Source of the DNA: Paguma larvata
Lineage: Eukaryota > Chordata > Mammalia > Carnivora > Viverridae
Assembly: GCA_030068075.1 (NCBI GenBank)
Contig: CM057844.1
Coordinates: forward strand, 14,182,001 to 14,246,000
DNA length: 64,000 nucleotides
Direction of reading: 5' to 3'
A program made the position numbers and the translations under genes. Positions 24,331 to 63,929 of the stretch are shown piece after piece. Below the pieces are notes generated by a model. The model searched no databases. It was not told the origin of the DNA and saw only the letters and a list, made by a program, of their open reading frames with translations. Position 1 is the first letter of the stretch, and each line of letters opens with the position of its first letter.

Positions 24331-24883
24331 TTTGATCACAAAATATGAATCTTCTCCTTTTTCTCTTAATTTCGAGTGCAGTCATCAATTTGTTGACAAA
24401 TCAGTGACACAAAGGTCAGGAAAGTTGGTTAAAGGAGGTGCTGGGGGAGAATGTGAAAAAAGGGAAACTGAAACTACAAATGGAGAGACAGGCAAGAAGA
24501 AAGGACTCTGCTCCTAGGACCTAGGACCACCTTTCACCTTCTGGTTGTTTGTAGAAGGGCCATGGATGAGGGAGACAGATTTAGCCATGCCCCAATATAT
24601 TTCTAATGTACTTCCTGACTTGGTTCCTACCCAGAGCTGATTCATCACCAGGGAATATGTCCTCCTTTAGCCAAAAGGAACTGACTGCATACTAGTTGAG
24701 GCTGGACAAACTCGAGTATCCAAGAAAATGTGCTTCAGAATGAATTATGTCATAGGCCTTAAAGCAAAAATGCTTGTATCTCACTTTTCATGTATCCAGT
24801 ATGGGGTTTTAATTACTCAAACACTCACTCACCTGAGTTAGTGGAGATGATTGAGAAGATATGGAATTTGGGACAGAGTTCTC
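24331..24883. other. Intergenic, no feature recognised
   Basis: No gene or nameable repeat. Confidence 0.45.
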
Positions 24884-25135
24884 TTTTTTTAAGTTTATTA
24901 ATTTTGAGAGAGAGAAAGTATGTGTGCATGCAAGTAGGGAGGGACAGAGAGGGAGAGAGAGAAAGGGGGAGAAGAGAGAGAGAGAGAGAGAGAAAGAGGG
25001 AGAGAGAAAGTCCCAAGCAGGCTCTGCACTGCTAGTGCAGAGCCAATGCAGGACTTGAACTCAGGAACCACAAGATCATGACCTGAGCCGAAACTAAGAG
25101 TTGGATGCTTAACTGACTCAGCCACCAAGGAGCTC
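24884..25135 (-). mobile_element. Carnivore SINE with long GA-rich body
   Basis: tttttttaagtttattaatt, a GAGAGAGA tract (24940-25010), agcaggctctgcactgct and a tRNA-like end (gactcagccaccaaggagct). Confidence 0.93.
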
Positions 25136-25484
25136 GGGACTGAACTTTCTAATATGATCCATACATTGACTCCTTAACAGCTTTGATATATGCAGAATAT
25201 TTATTCACTTTCTCTGTATTCTAGCATCCTCTTTACCACTTTAACTTTAAAGAAGAAATATGTTGTTAGAGTTATTTCTCAGAGTACCTGGGTATGTCTA
25301 GAACTTGTTCTGAGGCTTGGGAAGAGGGTGAAGAACTACAAACATTTATGAGAATAATGAGTTTGTCATCATCATTTTCATTCCTTAGCTTCTCTTAGCA
25401 AACATCCAGAACTGCTTTCAGGGATGAAATTATCTGGTGGCCAATCAAGGCAATAAGGACAAATTCATCTGTAGTGATATTATG
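25136..25484. other. Intergenic, no feature recognised
   Basis: No gene or nameable repeat. Confidence 0.45.
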
Positions 25485-25840
25485 GGGTAGGAGAGAGAGG
25501 CAGAGGAGGTAGTGGAGGTGGAGGAGGTAATGGAGGTGACGGTGGTGTTGCTGAAAGTGGTGTAGAAAGTGGAGGTAAAGGCAATGATAGTTGTGGCAGG
25601 TGGTGGATGTGATGGTAGTGACTGGGATGATAGCAGTGTAAAGGTGGAGATGCTGAAGGTATTGGGTGATATGATGGAGAGCTCTCAGAGGAGATGGAAA
25701 GGGGAAGGAAGGTGGTGGTAATCAAACCAGTGGGGCAATGGTGGAGGTAGGGATGGTACCTGTGCTGGTGGAGATGATGGTGGTGGAAATGTTGGCTTTA
25801 ATGGTGACAGAAGCAATGATGGTGGTAAAAATGATGATGT
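25485..25840. repeat. GGT/GAT-rich imperfect simple repeat
   Basis: About 350 bp built of GGAGGT, GGTGGT, GATGGT and similar imperfect units, purine/GT-rich on the plus strand. Open frames across it (His/Pro/Ser-rich on the minus strand, Met/Val-rich on the plus strand) are artefacts of composition. Confidence 0.85.
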
Positions 25841-25849
25841 CAAAAGAAT

Positions 25850-26325
25850 TGGAAACATGTCTGCACAAAAACTTGCACATGAATGTTCATAGCAGCATAA
25901 CTCATAATAGCCAAAAAGTGGAAATGACCTGAATGTCCATCAATGGATGAATGGGTAAACAAAATGTGGTATCCACACAATGGATATTATTTAGTCTTAA
26001 ACGGAATGAGTTCACAATATGGGCGAACTTTGGAAACATGATAAGTCAAAGACGCTGGACACAAAGCCACCACATGCTATATAATTCCATTTATGTGAAA
26101 TGTTCAAACAGGCAAATCTATAGAGACAGAACATAAATTAGTGGTTGCCTATGGCTGGTGGAAGTGGAATGGGAGTGACTGTTAATAAGTATGGGGTTTC
26201 TTTTTGGGGTGATAAAAGTATTCTAATACTAGATTGCACAACTCTGTGAAAATACTAAAAACCATTGAATTACATACTTTAGATGGAAGAATTGTATGGT
26301 ACATCAATAAATCTGTTAAAAAAAA
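25850..26325 (+). mobile_element. L1 3' end
   Basis: catgaatgttcatagcagca, taatagccaaaaagtggaaa, gtccatcaatggatgaatgg, catcaataaatctgttaaaa plus a poly(A)-like end at 26318-26325. Sense orientation, 5' truncated. Confidence 0.88.
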
Positions 26326-26724
26326 GTGGGGGTGTCAGCATTGTGGTTGTAGAAGGTTCACTTTTGGTGTGTGGGAAAGGAAGGAAGAGTTGATTGATAT
26401 CCGATATACTTAAATCTATGTTGGGTCAAGTCTCAGTACCACAGATTTTTTCCATAGATATTTTTTCTATCTTCTGGAAAACTATATTTTCTCACACAGC
26501 CAACACTGAATCCACACACAAGTATTTCTGAAAGAGATTATAAAAATCAAAGCAAGTGTCACCTGCCATTGGAATCATGTCTAAAAGAGACATCTTTTTT
26601 TTTTTTTCCCCATACAGTGTTCGCAGCACACAGAACTGGCTTCTTAGGAGCAACAGGATAGAGTAGGCAGGCTTCCCCTTCTCATGTGATTGCAAAATCA
26701 GACGGAGTCCACAAAGAAATTAAA
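26326..26724. other. Intergenic DNA just past the SNAP25 3' end
   Basis: A T13 run at about 26596-26608 is the only compositional feature. No gene is seen. Confidence 0.4.
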
Positions 26725-26747
26725 GCAGACATCTTAAGTCTATAATT

Positions 26748-26753
26748 TTTAAT
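26748..26753 (-). terminator. SNAP25: Candidate polyadenylation signal of SNAP25 (ATTAAA)
   Basis: Sense-strand ATTAAA lies in an AT-rich context about 1.23 kb after the stop codon. Cleavage would be expected near 26725-26738. A second ATTAAA lies at 26820-26815. No AATAAA was seen on the sense strand in this interval. Confidence 0.55.
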
Positions 26754-27336
26754 AATTTTAAACTAGCTACAAAATGTCAATCACTTCACAAACTGACAGA
26801 GGAGACAGGAGGAATTTAATATTACATGCTGTAATGATATTTATCTCACAGTTTATCTATATTTCATTCATTTATATTATTTTTTTAAAGATTTCTTTAT
26901 CAGCTACTAAATATCTCAGCAATTTGGTGTGCATAGCTCTAGATTAAGCAACAGAGAATTGTACTGATAACAAACCACAGGGAGAAATGGTGATTAGTAA
27001 GAGTCAGCCTTATAAAATTTACATCTCCACACTGTTTCACAGCAAGATTGCTTTCTCCAAAACATAGCCTTCAAAAGCAGCAAACAAATCCTATATTACA
27101 TTCATTTGACATAGTTCAGCCAAACGTATATTTTGCTGGAAATGATTAAGTGGTGAGTGTGTCAAACCCATCTTTTTTTAAAATTCTTTTTTTTTAAAAA
27201 AAAAAGGATGATTATGATTAGTAAGTCTATATATTGACAGAAAGAAAATGACACTACTCCAGTTTTGCTGGTATAACTTAATCTTGACAGTGTCTCAATA
27301 CTGAGCATGCTTTGTTGTTGTTTTGTTGTTTCTGTT

Positions 27337-27370
<34 letters not shown>
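27337..27370. repeat. (GT)n microsatellite in SNAP25 3'UTR
   Basis: About 16-17 GT units on the plus strand, so (CA)n in the mRNA. A TTG-rich stretch (GTTGTTGTTTTGTTGTT) lies immediately to the left. Confidence 0.95.
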
Positions 27371-27374
<4 letters not shown>

Positions 27375-27981
27375 CATCGGTATGCTACTGTCATGGAAAG
27401 ATTTTGTTTAAGTAGGAATCTAAAAATCTATTTAGTTCTCATGCATAAATGCATAAATCACATCACTTTTAGTGCAATGCCTGTTATGTAATTCCACATT
27501 GTCTAATCATAAAATCATAAAGACAGATGATAGCCATGAGGAACCAAGGACAGCAAATTTTGAGAGTTTCAGAGCCTGACACCCAAGGAAAGGACAGTGG
27601 CAGTAGCTCTGTGGAATGTCACAGTTTTACAAGAACAATACTGCGTATTGAAAGAATCAACAGCACATTGAGCATTCCTAAATTGTTGTCATTCAGCAAA
27701 CACCACTGAGGAGAGAAAAAGAAAAATGAAACCCAAGACAGTTTATGTAGGGAGTTAGAGCCACTAAACGACTACTATATACAACCTTTGGAAAGAAAGA
27801 GACCCAGAAAGAACAAAATACACAATATTGTTGGGAAGCTGATGAATGACACAAGACAACATTCACAACGGGAGTGGACTGATGTGCGTATGTGTGCAGA
27901 CCTACTATGTAATACGATGAGAAAAGCATGAAGGTGCGATCTTGCCCAACAGCATTTGGAAGAGAACACAAGTGGGCACAT

Positions 27982-56484
<28,503 letters not shown>

Positions 56485-56811
56485 TTATATGAGTGCATGT
56501 AGTATGTGCAAATAGGAGAAGATCTCAATAGCCCACACTCTGCCCTCCATAACTCAGTCATCTTCTGAAAGATGGAAGCCATACTCAGACTGGGATCAAC
56601 AGAATTTTGCTATTTCTCCAAAGAGTACATTATGAATGTATACTTGCCAACTTTACAATGGAGACAGATACCTATGAGGATACCAGATAACTATGAAGCA
56701 TTCTTAAGACACAAACCACCCAAGATTTTGGAATGATGTTATGGAGGAATGCTGTTCTGCATTAGTATGCTTTTAACTTTATATTTATTTTTTATTTTTA
56801 TTTTATTTTTA

Positions 56812-57181
56812 AGAGATTTATTGAGGTAAACTGACATATAATAAGTATATAATTTGAAAATTTTTGACAGATGTATATACCAGGAAACCATAACCATAAT
56901 TAGGAAAATATATCCATCACCCCCCAAAATTTTGTCATGTTCTTTGTACTCCTACCCACCCATTCATTCCATCTCACCTTACCCCAGGGCCGAGACATTG
57001 CTTCCCTGCTTTCTGTTACTATAAATTAGTTTGCAATTCATAGAATTTTATATAAATGAATGATATAGTATGTACCATTTTTTCCTCATTTCTTTCACTT
57101 AGCATACTTATTTTGAGATTATGTTGTAGCATGCATTAATGGTTTGTTACTTTTTGATGTTGATTAGTATTCCATTGCATT
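56812..57181 (-). mobile_element. Old L1 3' fragment (L1M-like)
   Basis: The plus strand is antisense: gatttattgaggtaaactga, ttttgacagatgtatatacc, aggaaccataa-like block, ataaattagtttgcaattca and tgatgttgattagtattcca. Confidence 0.8.
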
Positions 57182-57185
57182 TAGA

Positions 57186-57712
57186 AGCATTTAGAATATA
57201 GGGGCTAAGGGCAGGCCACATGAAGATGTGCCACTTTGGCCTATAGATTATTTCCAGTTGAAAACAATCAAGGCCCAAAAGACTCCGGAAGAAATTTTGA
57301 CCCTCCCCCTAACGGACCTCCTCCAGGAAAGGAGCTATCACCATAGATAACTACAGTAATAACAAGGTCTAGGAATGGTAGACCAAGAAGGATTTAGCAA
57401 AGTCTGATTGTTAAAATTCCTCCCTATGCTCCATTGTTTCTGGATGGCCCAGCAAACATTTACCCTTTTTTATCTTCCTGTGAATTTTTCCCTTTGTTTT
57501 GAAGTCCCAGATCTCTACCCCCTTCTCCTTAGTTCAGGGTGACAATATATACTTCATTTTGATTGACTGTCTTTGGAACTCATGTTCCAAATGGATTCTC
57601 CATACATATAATTAAATTTGATTTTCTCCTGTTAATCTATCTCATATCCATTTAATTTTTAGACCAGCTAGAAGAATCTTGAATGATAGAGGTAAATTTT
57701 TCCTCCCCAGCA
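57186..57712 (+). mobile_element. Probable solo LTR of an endogenous retrovirus
   Basis: agggcaggccacatgaagat at the left, then ccccttctccttagttcagg, ataattaaatttgattttct and a right end in ttttcctccccagca. This is the layout of a retroviral LTR with no internal coding sequence beside it. It abuts an L1 fragment; the short repeat gcatttagaa/gcatttagaa occurs at the junction (57176-57195). Confidence 0.6.
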
Positions 57713-57964
57713 AGGAGGTAAAGGCAGAAAAACTTTAGTCTCTTTCAGTTGTTATCAAAGAAGGCTTATTGAGTAAGCAGAGCTATTTTTCCAAAAAAGG
57801 GTTGGATCCTTATCCCTGAAATGTGACCGCCCCATTTTATGGTTACACTCTTGAAATCCCATATGATGCAAATTACAGGTAGCTAGACTGAGCTCACTCC
57901 AGAGCCAACGAGCCACCTCCCCCTCTTTCTTTTACTCCTCTTTCTTTATCCTGTCCTTCCTTCC

Positions 57965-58100
57965 TTTTCAAATAGTTATTCAGTACCCATAATATGCCAG
58001 GGCAGTGATAGGGACTAAGGATACAGTGATGAACGAGACAGGTAAATTCATTGCTGTCACAGAGCAACAGCCTAATTAGAAAGATGGGAATAAAATAAGG
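57965..58100 (+). repeat. Ancient mammalian repeat fragment
   Basis: ccataatatgccagggcagt, gactaaggatacagtgatga and tcacagagcaacagcctaat: the same family as the sequence beside the (ATTC)n tract at 50.1 kb. Confidence 0.5.
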
Positions 58101-58511
58101 AAATTAAATTATTCAGTGTTAAATTGATTATATTTGGGAATATACCATGGGTGCCCATGGGTCACAGCAGGTCTCCCTGAGGAAGTTATGTCCCTGAGAA
58201 AGATCATCTGAGGCAGTGGGATAAAGAGCCTAAGGAAGGGTTCGAGACGATAAATATTTGACATGATAAAACCTTCTCTGTGAGTAGTACAATTGTAGAA
58301 GGCATGAGCTCTTACTTTGTGGCTGAGATGGCCAAGTGTGCACTGGAACTTTTCCTCCCTCTTCCATTGTAGAGAGTGGTTTTAGGGAAATGGCTACCCA
58401 GTTGGGAATTACATTTCCAGTACCTATTGCAGGAGGTGGTGCCATGTGGTTACAGGTGGTTTATGAATTACAGTGGAAATGATGCGCATCCCTGCCAGAC
58501 TAAGGCAATTC

Positions 58512-58747
58512 AGAAACAGGCATTCCTGGGGTGCCTCAGTGGCTCAGTCAGTAAAGCGTCCGACTCTTGGTTTTGGCTCAGGTCATGACCTCACGCTCTG
58601 TGAGTTCGAGCCCCTCATTGGGCTCTGCACTGACAGGCCGAGCCCTCTTGGGATTCTCAGTTTCCCTATCTCTGCCCCTCCCCCGCTTGTTCTCCTTTTC
58701 TTTCTCAAAAATAAATAAGCTTAAAAAAAAAAGAAACAGGCATTCCT
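58512..58747 (+). mobile_element. SINEC_Fc-like SINE with perfect 16-bp duplication
   Basis: agaaacaggcattcct at 58512-58527 and 58732-58747 encloses ggggtgcctcagtggctcag ... ctcaaaaataaataagctta. It lacks part of the middle (a 'gagcctggagcctg' segment is altered). Confidence 0.96.
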
Positions 58748-58776
58748 CCTATGCCCTCTCTTTCCCTCTCTGCCAA

Positions 58777-58980
58777 AAAAAAGAAAGAAAGAAAGAAAGA
58801 AGGAAAGAAGGAAAGAAACAAAGAAAGAAAGAAAGAAAAAGAAAAGGAAAGGAAAGAAAAGAAAAGGAAAGGAAAGGAAAGGAAAGAGAAGGGAAAGAAA
58901 AGAAAAGAAAAAGGAAAAGAAAAGAAAGGAAAAGAAAAAAGAAAAGAAAAGAAAAGAAAGAAAAGAAAAAAGAAAAAAGA
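58777..58980. repeat. Long (GAAA)n / (GGAAA)n tract
   Basis: About 200 bp of pure purine: GAAA, GGAAA and AAGAAAA units. It gives false Lys/Glu-rich and Phe/Ser-rich frames on either strand. Confidence 0.97.
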
Positions 58981-59814
58981 ACACAGGGCCCTAGAGGATG
59001 GCTAGACCATGAGGCAGCAAGAGCTTGGGCCCTTAGAATCCCGGCATGGAGGAAAGTTGACAGTTAACCACCAACACCTGAACCTTCCTATGAAATGACA
59101 GTGTACTTTGATTGTGCTACACTACTGAAAATGAGGGATTTTGTTTTGTTATAGCAGCTAGTGTTACAGTAACTAATGAAGGCCTGAAAAAAACTTAAAA
59201 TGGAATAAAAAATATTGCACAGGAGCATGATTTCCTAACTGAAAAACACATAAAAACACATCAGTTTTTTTTCTTCTATTGAAACCTAAAGATGGGAAAG
59301 GAATTTAGATTTAGGGCCTTGAGGCAATGTTTAAGTATTATAGTAATTATTATTAAAATTATTATTTGTATGAGAAGAATTTTTTTTTTGCAAAAATAGA
59401 ATAAAAACTCTTCATCAAGATAATCAGGTTCACAGAGGCAGGCCCTGAATGACCCCATCTCCTAGGCTCACTGCTATATTGTTTTCTCAATGGCTAAGGT
59501 GAATTTCTCTGGGATTTTAATTTAGTATATATTATTAGACCCTTCCACATGTACTACTCTTATGAAGTAACTCAGACTATTCAAGATTCTTGATAGGAGT
59601 CTTGAAGTGAATCTTCTTTGTAAATAATAGATTTCACTGTTCTTTTATACCCATTGGTTCTTGGGTAAAGTGTCAAATACGGAATTGCAGTAAAAAAAAA
59701 AAAAAAAGGACAGGAAAAAAGCTTCAGGGGTTTAAAGAAAGAATGTAGTAAGCTTATGTTAGGTTAGCTCTATGGGCAGCCATTTAAAACTTCAACAGGG
59801 CATCATACCATAAG

Positions 59815-60040
59815 TCTGCTAATTTTTTTTTAAATGCTTATTTTGAGAGAGAGAGACAGAGAGCACACGCATGAGAGAGTGCAAGCAGGGAAAGGGCAGA
59901 GAGAAGGAGAGAGAATTCCAAGCAGCAAGCCTAACATGAGGCTCGATCCTGTGAACTGTGAGATCATGACCTGAGCCAAAATCAAGAGTCGGAGCCTTAA
60001 CAGAATGAGTCACCCAAGCGCCCCTAGCCTGCTAATTTTT
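59815..60040 (-). mobile_element. Carnivore SINE with 12-13-bp duplication
   Basis: ctgctaattttt at 59816-59827 and 60029-60040 encloses a SINE with ttgagagagagagacagaga, aggctcgatcctgtgaactg and gagtcacccaagcgcccc. Confidence 0.94.
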
Positions 60041-60304
60041 GAACACTGATTCTGGTCACCAGAATATGTACTCATGATATGAAATAGAGTTTTAAATGCT
60101 TTGAGTTTTACTTAAACACCGGTCTCCACTTTAGAAATTACAGATCTAGCAAACACAAACTGGAAAGGAATTTACACTAAACCACTTCTGAACCTTGAAA
60201 TAAGCAGAAACAAAATTCCAATGTTCTTCTGAGTGACTGGGATCTACCCTCTAGAGTAAAATGGTGCATCAATGGAAAGGTTGATTAGACTGTGGGCCAT
60301 AGCT

Positions 60305-60465
60305 TAGTGTAGTAGCCAAGAGCTTAGATAGACTGTTGGCTCGGATACTCAGTTGCTGGGTGACTCTGGGCAAATCCATGACTGTCTCTGAGTCTCAGTT
60401 TTTTTCAACAGGGCACATGATACCAGTTTCATAGGCTTTTTGAGGGGAATATATTATAGGACGTT
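60305..60465 (+). mobile_element. MIR SINE
   Basis: tagccaagagcttagataga, gttgctgggtgactctgggc, ctctgagtctcagtttttt. Confidence 0.75.
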
Positions 60466-60958
60466 TTGATCAACCTTGTTTGTAAGGATGTGGGGGTTTT
60501 ATATTCAGAAAGCCTCACTCATTCAGGATAAGCCTATACTCTTTGCTAAGACTGGAACAAATCCAATGTTTGTTAATTAGCTTTCCTTTACTAATGGCTG
60601 GGCAGGAGGCATGTTGCTGTGGTGCCAAGCACCCGCAGAAGACTGAAACCAGGGTAACCACCAAAGTGCCTGAGCCTCCAGTCTCAAAGCAGCACCTCTC
60701 ATAGGATTGCCAATGTGGAGACAATGAAGAGCACCTTCTCACCCGGCTCTCCATCTTTGTATTTTGCTACTGGGTTTTTTGGGGGAACATCTTCCTTCAG
60801 TCCAAGCAAGCAACTGACCTTTCCTCACAATAGGTTAGTTTATTCAGAAGGCAGGTGCTTTCTGACCTGTAGTCAGGTCAGAGAGTACTATTGCTAGTTC
60901 TCTCTTCCAGGTATATTTGCTGGTGATGCTCTCTTATGTGCCTTGTCTCTGTCTCTCA

Positions 60959-60988
60959 TACACACACACACATACACACACACACTCA
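60959..60988. repeat. (CA)n microsatellite
   Basis: About 13 CA units with one TA interruption. Confidence 0.92.
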
Positions 60989-61867
60989 AGTCTCATGGGT
61001 TTCCTTGGCAATCTCCTCTCAAAGTTGCTATTCTTAGCACCTGAAAAACAGCTGTAGGGTCCCCTGGCTTCAAGCTGATGGCAGCCGATGAGGATCCGGC
61101 TGACGGGCAGTTGGGGTGAAGGCAGAGAAGCCATGTGGTGGATACCTTTGTTTTTGTCACTTCTACAGTCTTCCCATGAGCTTCCACACCTTAGTCTAGT
61201 TCTAAAATGTGGGGGATGTCTGTGATTTGGGAGGAGGGCTGATGAATCTGACAGATCTCAAATGCACAGCATTTTCAAGCTGAAATGTCCATTCTCCTAA
61301 TAAGAAGAGACGGAAAGTAGGCATGAAGCACAGCTCTAGATCCTCTGTTGGGGTATTTATGCTAGTGTTTGATAAATTCTCCTCCCAAACCCCAAATCAA
61401 GCATATTAATGTTCTAAGAGATAGCAACTGAAGAGGCACACTGATGTTGACGAATGGCAATTTCACCAGCCAAAAGGATGCTAACAATGAAATGGTATTT
61501 ATTATCTAGGCGGCATGGAACATTTCATCATATTAGCACATTGAACCTCCCTTCTGTATATTGCTTGAGCTAGTAGTGTGGTCTCAGCCAGCAAAGCCTG
61601 TTTAGTTATGTGAAGAAATTAGAAGCAGAGCCACTCAAATCTATTCCCTGGGGCTCTGATTTAAGATAATCTCCCATGCTATTAAGGGTCTGACAGTATC
61701 CGATTAATTATCTCAAATCACCAGTGGTTGGTAAATGGTCTGGCCCCTAGTAGGTGTTCAATTCATGTTAATTGATTTGCTGAGTGAATGACAGAATGAG
61801 CTGTTCTGATACCCTCCAGGTGGCATTTAATGTTCCTAAGTCAGCAATTTTCCAGGTGTGGTCTAGG

Positions 61868-62042
61868 GCAGTGCTTCTAAAACTGCAAAGGGCATCAGAA
61901 TCACTGGAACCTTGTTAAAACAGAGTGCTGGGTCCCACTATCAGAGATTCTAAGTCAGTTGGTCTGAGATGGGGGTCCCAGATTCTGCATTTCCAACAAG
62001 CTTCCGGCGATGCTGCTAGCATAGGCCCACAGACAGCACTTT
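61868..62042 (+). mobile_element. MER5A-like hAT fragment
   Basis: cagtgcttctaaaactgcaa, ggcatcagaatcactggaac, tctgcatttccaacaagctt, cggcgatgctgctagc. Confidence 0.85.
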
Positions 62043-62155
62043 TGCTGAGCTCTGATATATAGAACCCTGTCTCCTGGAATGTTAGTAAGTGCCACCAGCT
62101 GCATGGGAAGTGAGGAGGCTCCACAGTTACCCAGACTGGGGAAACGGTAGGCTTA

Positions 62156-62479
62156 GCCAGGGGCTTCAGGGAATTATGGCCAAATCCAGTTCACTGCCCA
62201 TTTTTGTATTGGCTCAGTGCAAAGGATGGTTTTATATTTTAACTGGTTAAATAGACTCAAAGAAGAAGCAGATTTTGTACATGTAAAAAGTATATGAAAT
62301 TCAAGTTTCAGGGTACATAAAGTTTTACTGGCACACTCCATACCCACTGTCTTCCTTGTCATCAATGGTCCTTTCAGGACACAATGGCAGAGTTGGGTGG
62401 CTGCAAGAGACCCCATGGCCCTCAATGCCAAAAATATTACTCTCTGGTCCTATACAGAAAGCATTTACTCATCCCTGGG
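62156..62479 (+). mobile_element. Non-autonomous hAT-type DNA transposon
   Basis: Begins CAGGGGCTTCAGGGAATTATGG and ends CATTTACTCATCCCTGG, giving imperfect terminal inverted repeats. The inside (catgcc-like cacactccatacccactgtc, atggcagagttgggtggctg, ctctggtcctatacagaaag) matches a common old mammalian element with no coding capacity. The family name is not assigned. Confidence 0.7.
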
Positions 62480-63559
62480 CTAAATCAAGTTAAAGCATTC
62501 CTTATCTGTCTTCCATACCTACAAGGCATTGTATATTTCCTGCAGGAAGACACAGTGTGGGGGATTTTTTCTATCTATGTTTGCCTGAAGAAGTCCCTTC
62601 TCATGGAGGTTCCTGCATTTCCTGAACCATTTTTTCATTTAAAATAGAACACAAATTCACTTTTGATTGACAATATCTATACAGTTTTAGGGCTACAAAT
62701 CATTGATTTAATTCATGTAATTCATCACAAGGTTCTGGGAAGCCCACACAGTTCTCACAAAGATTCCGAACTTCCATGCCCAGCTGCCAGCCAAGGTTCT
62801 CAGCCCCAGCAGCAGCACCTGACTGCATTAGAGACAGAAGCACCCAAGAGGCCGTGGCTGTCACAGTATGTGGGACAAAGTAGGCAGGCTGCAGCTATAA
62901 CATGATGCCAAGTATAATTTGCAAAGCTCTTCATTTTCCAATGCTGTGAGTGTGGCAAATAAAATACAGAGACAACCCTTTCTTCCCTGCTAAGTGGCTT
63001 CTTTATTTTCATGCATTAGGCTAACACTGTTCTCTCGATGCAGAGTCTGGATTCAAACATGGTTAGGATCCAGGAGAAGAAGGGAGTATGGAAATATGGG
63101 ATGTGTGTTTTTAATAGATGAGGTCAACAGACATGGATAGCTATTATGCTGGGGACACTGGCCATCAGTTCGAGTGCCATTGGGCAGGAACATCTTGGAA
63201 AAGATGTAACGGGAGTGTGCCCTGAGCTAACATCAATTTTTCTTCATGGTTTATCTTTTAACTAATAAGACAAGCCAGCAAACCCATATACATCAACACT
63301 TATCGGCTGAATTATCACAGAGCTGCACCCTGCAACTTGGGGTTTTCTCATATTGCTAATCATTTGAATTGGGCTTCTTTGGTGTAATCTCTCTATCCTG
63401 TAGAAACTGCCTACTTTCTGGTGGAGATACACTTTAAAATTCAACAAAAATGTATTAAGGATTCAGTATATTCAACCACGTCCAAAGAAGAATAAAGGGA
63501 CTTTATAAATCAAGTTGGACAACTCTCCTTAATTATTAATAAAATCACACTAACAGTGA

Positions 63560-63730
63560 AGGAGGGCTTATTCTTAGCTGGGCCCTATTAAGTGCTTTTT
63601 GTATAATAACTTACATGAACCTTAAATGACATATAGTCTGCAAATTCTTACTAAACCCACTTTGTAGATTAGGAAACACATTTAGAGGTAATTCTCTATT
63701 AACCACACAGATAAATTTCAGATCAGGAAT
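63560..63730 (+). mobile_element. MIR-like fragment
   Basis: ggccctattaagtgcttttt, gtctgcaaattcttactaaa and ctttgtagattaggaaacac fit the MIR 3' half. Confidence 0.5.
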
Positions 63731-63929
63731 CTGGGTTATTTTCAAAAGCATATTTTCAAAGCATATTTATTCTCAAAGCACATTCTATGGCTAATTTTGT
63801 CTTTTAATCAAAAATGGAAACTATTTTATTTTTAGTCTCATTTATATAGTGGAAAATAACATAGACTGGTTTGACAGGTGTATCCCAGCTTTTAATATCA
63901 TTTATCATCTCTACCCATGCTTTTATTTT

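Larger units (their letters stand above)
26725..27981 (-). other. SNAP25: SNAP25 3'UTR (terminal exon)
   Basis: About 1.25 kb follow the stop codon. On the sense strand the region is AT-rich and holds a (CA)n tract, an A/T homopolymer patch near 27173-27206 and no interspersed repeat that I recognise, unlike the DNA on both sides. The left end is inferred from sense ATTAAA motifs, and the length fits the roughly 1.2-kb 3'UTR known for mammalian SNAP25. The exact cleavage site is not determined. Confidence 0.75.
58270..59190 (+). mobile_element. MaLR-type LTR split by a SINE and a GAAA tract
   Basis: 58270-58511 and 58981-59190 look like two parts of one LTR, ending attttgttttgttatagcag with ctagtgttacagtaac. 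A SINE (58528-58731) and a GAAA tract (58777-58980) lie between them. Confidence 0.5.

Noticed and set aside
25480..25725. His/Ser/Pro-rich minus-strand peptide of 81 codons
   Set aside because: Product of the GGT/GAT simple repeat.
58567..59067. 166-codon plus-strand open frame rich in Lys, Glu and Arg
   Set aside because: It runs from a SINE through the GAAA tract. Its composition is that of the repeat, and there is no domain.
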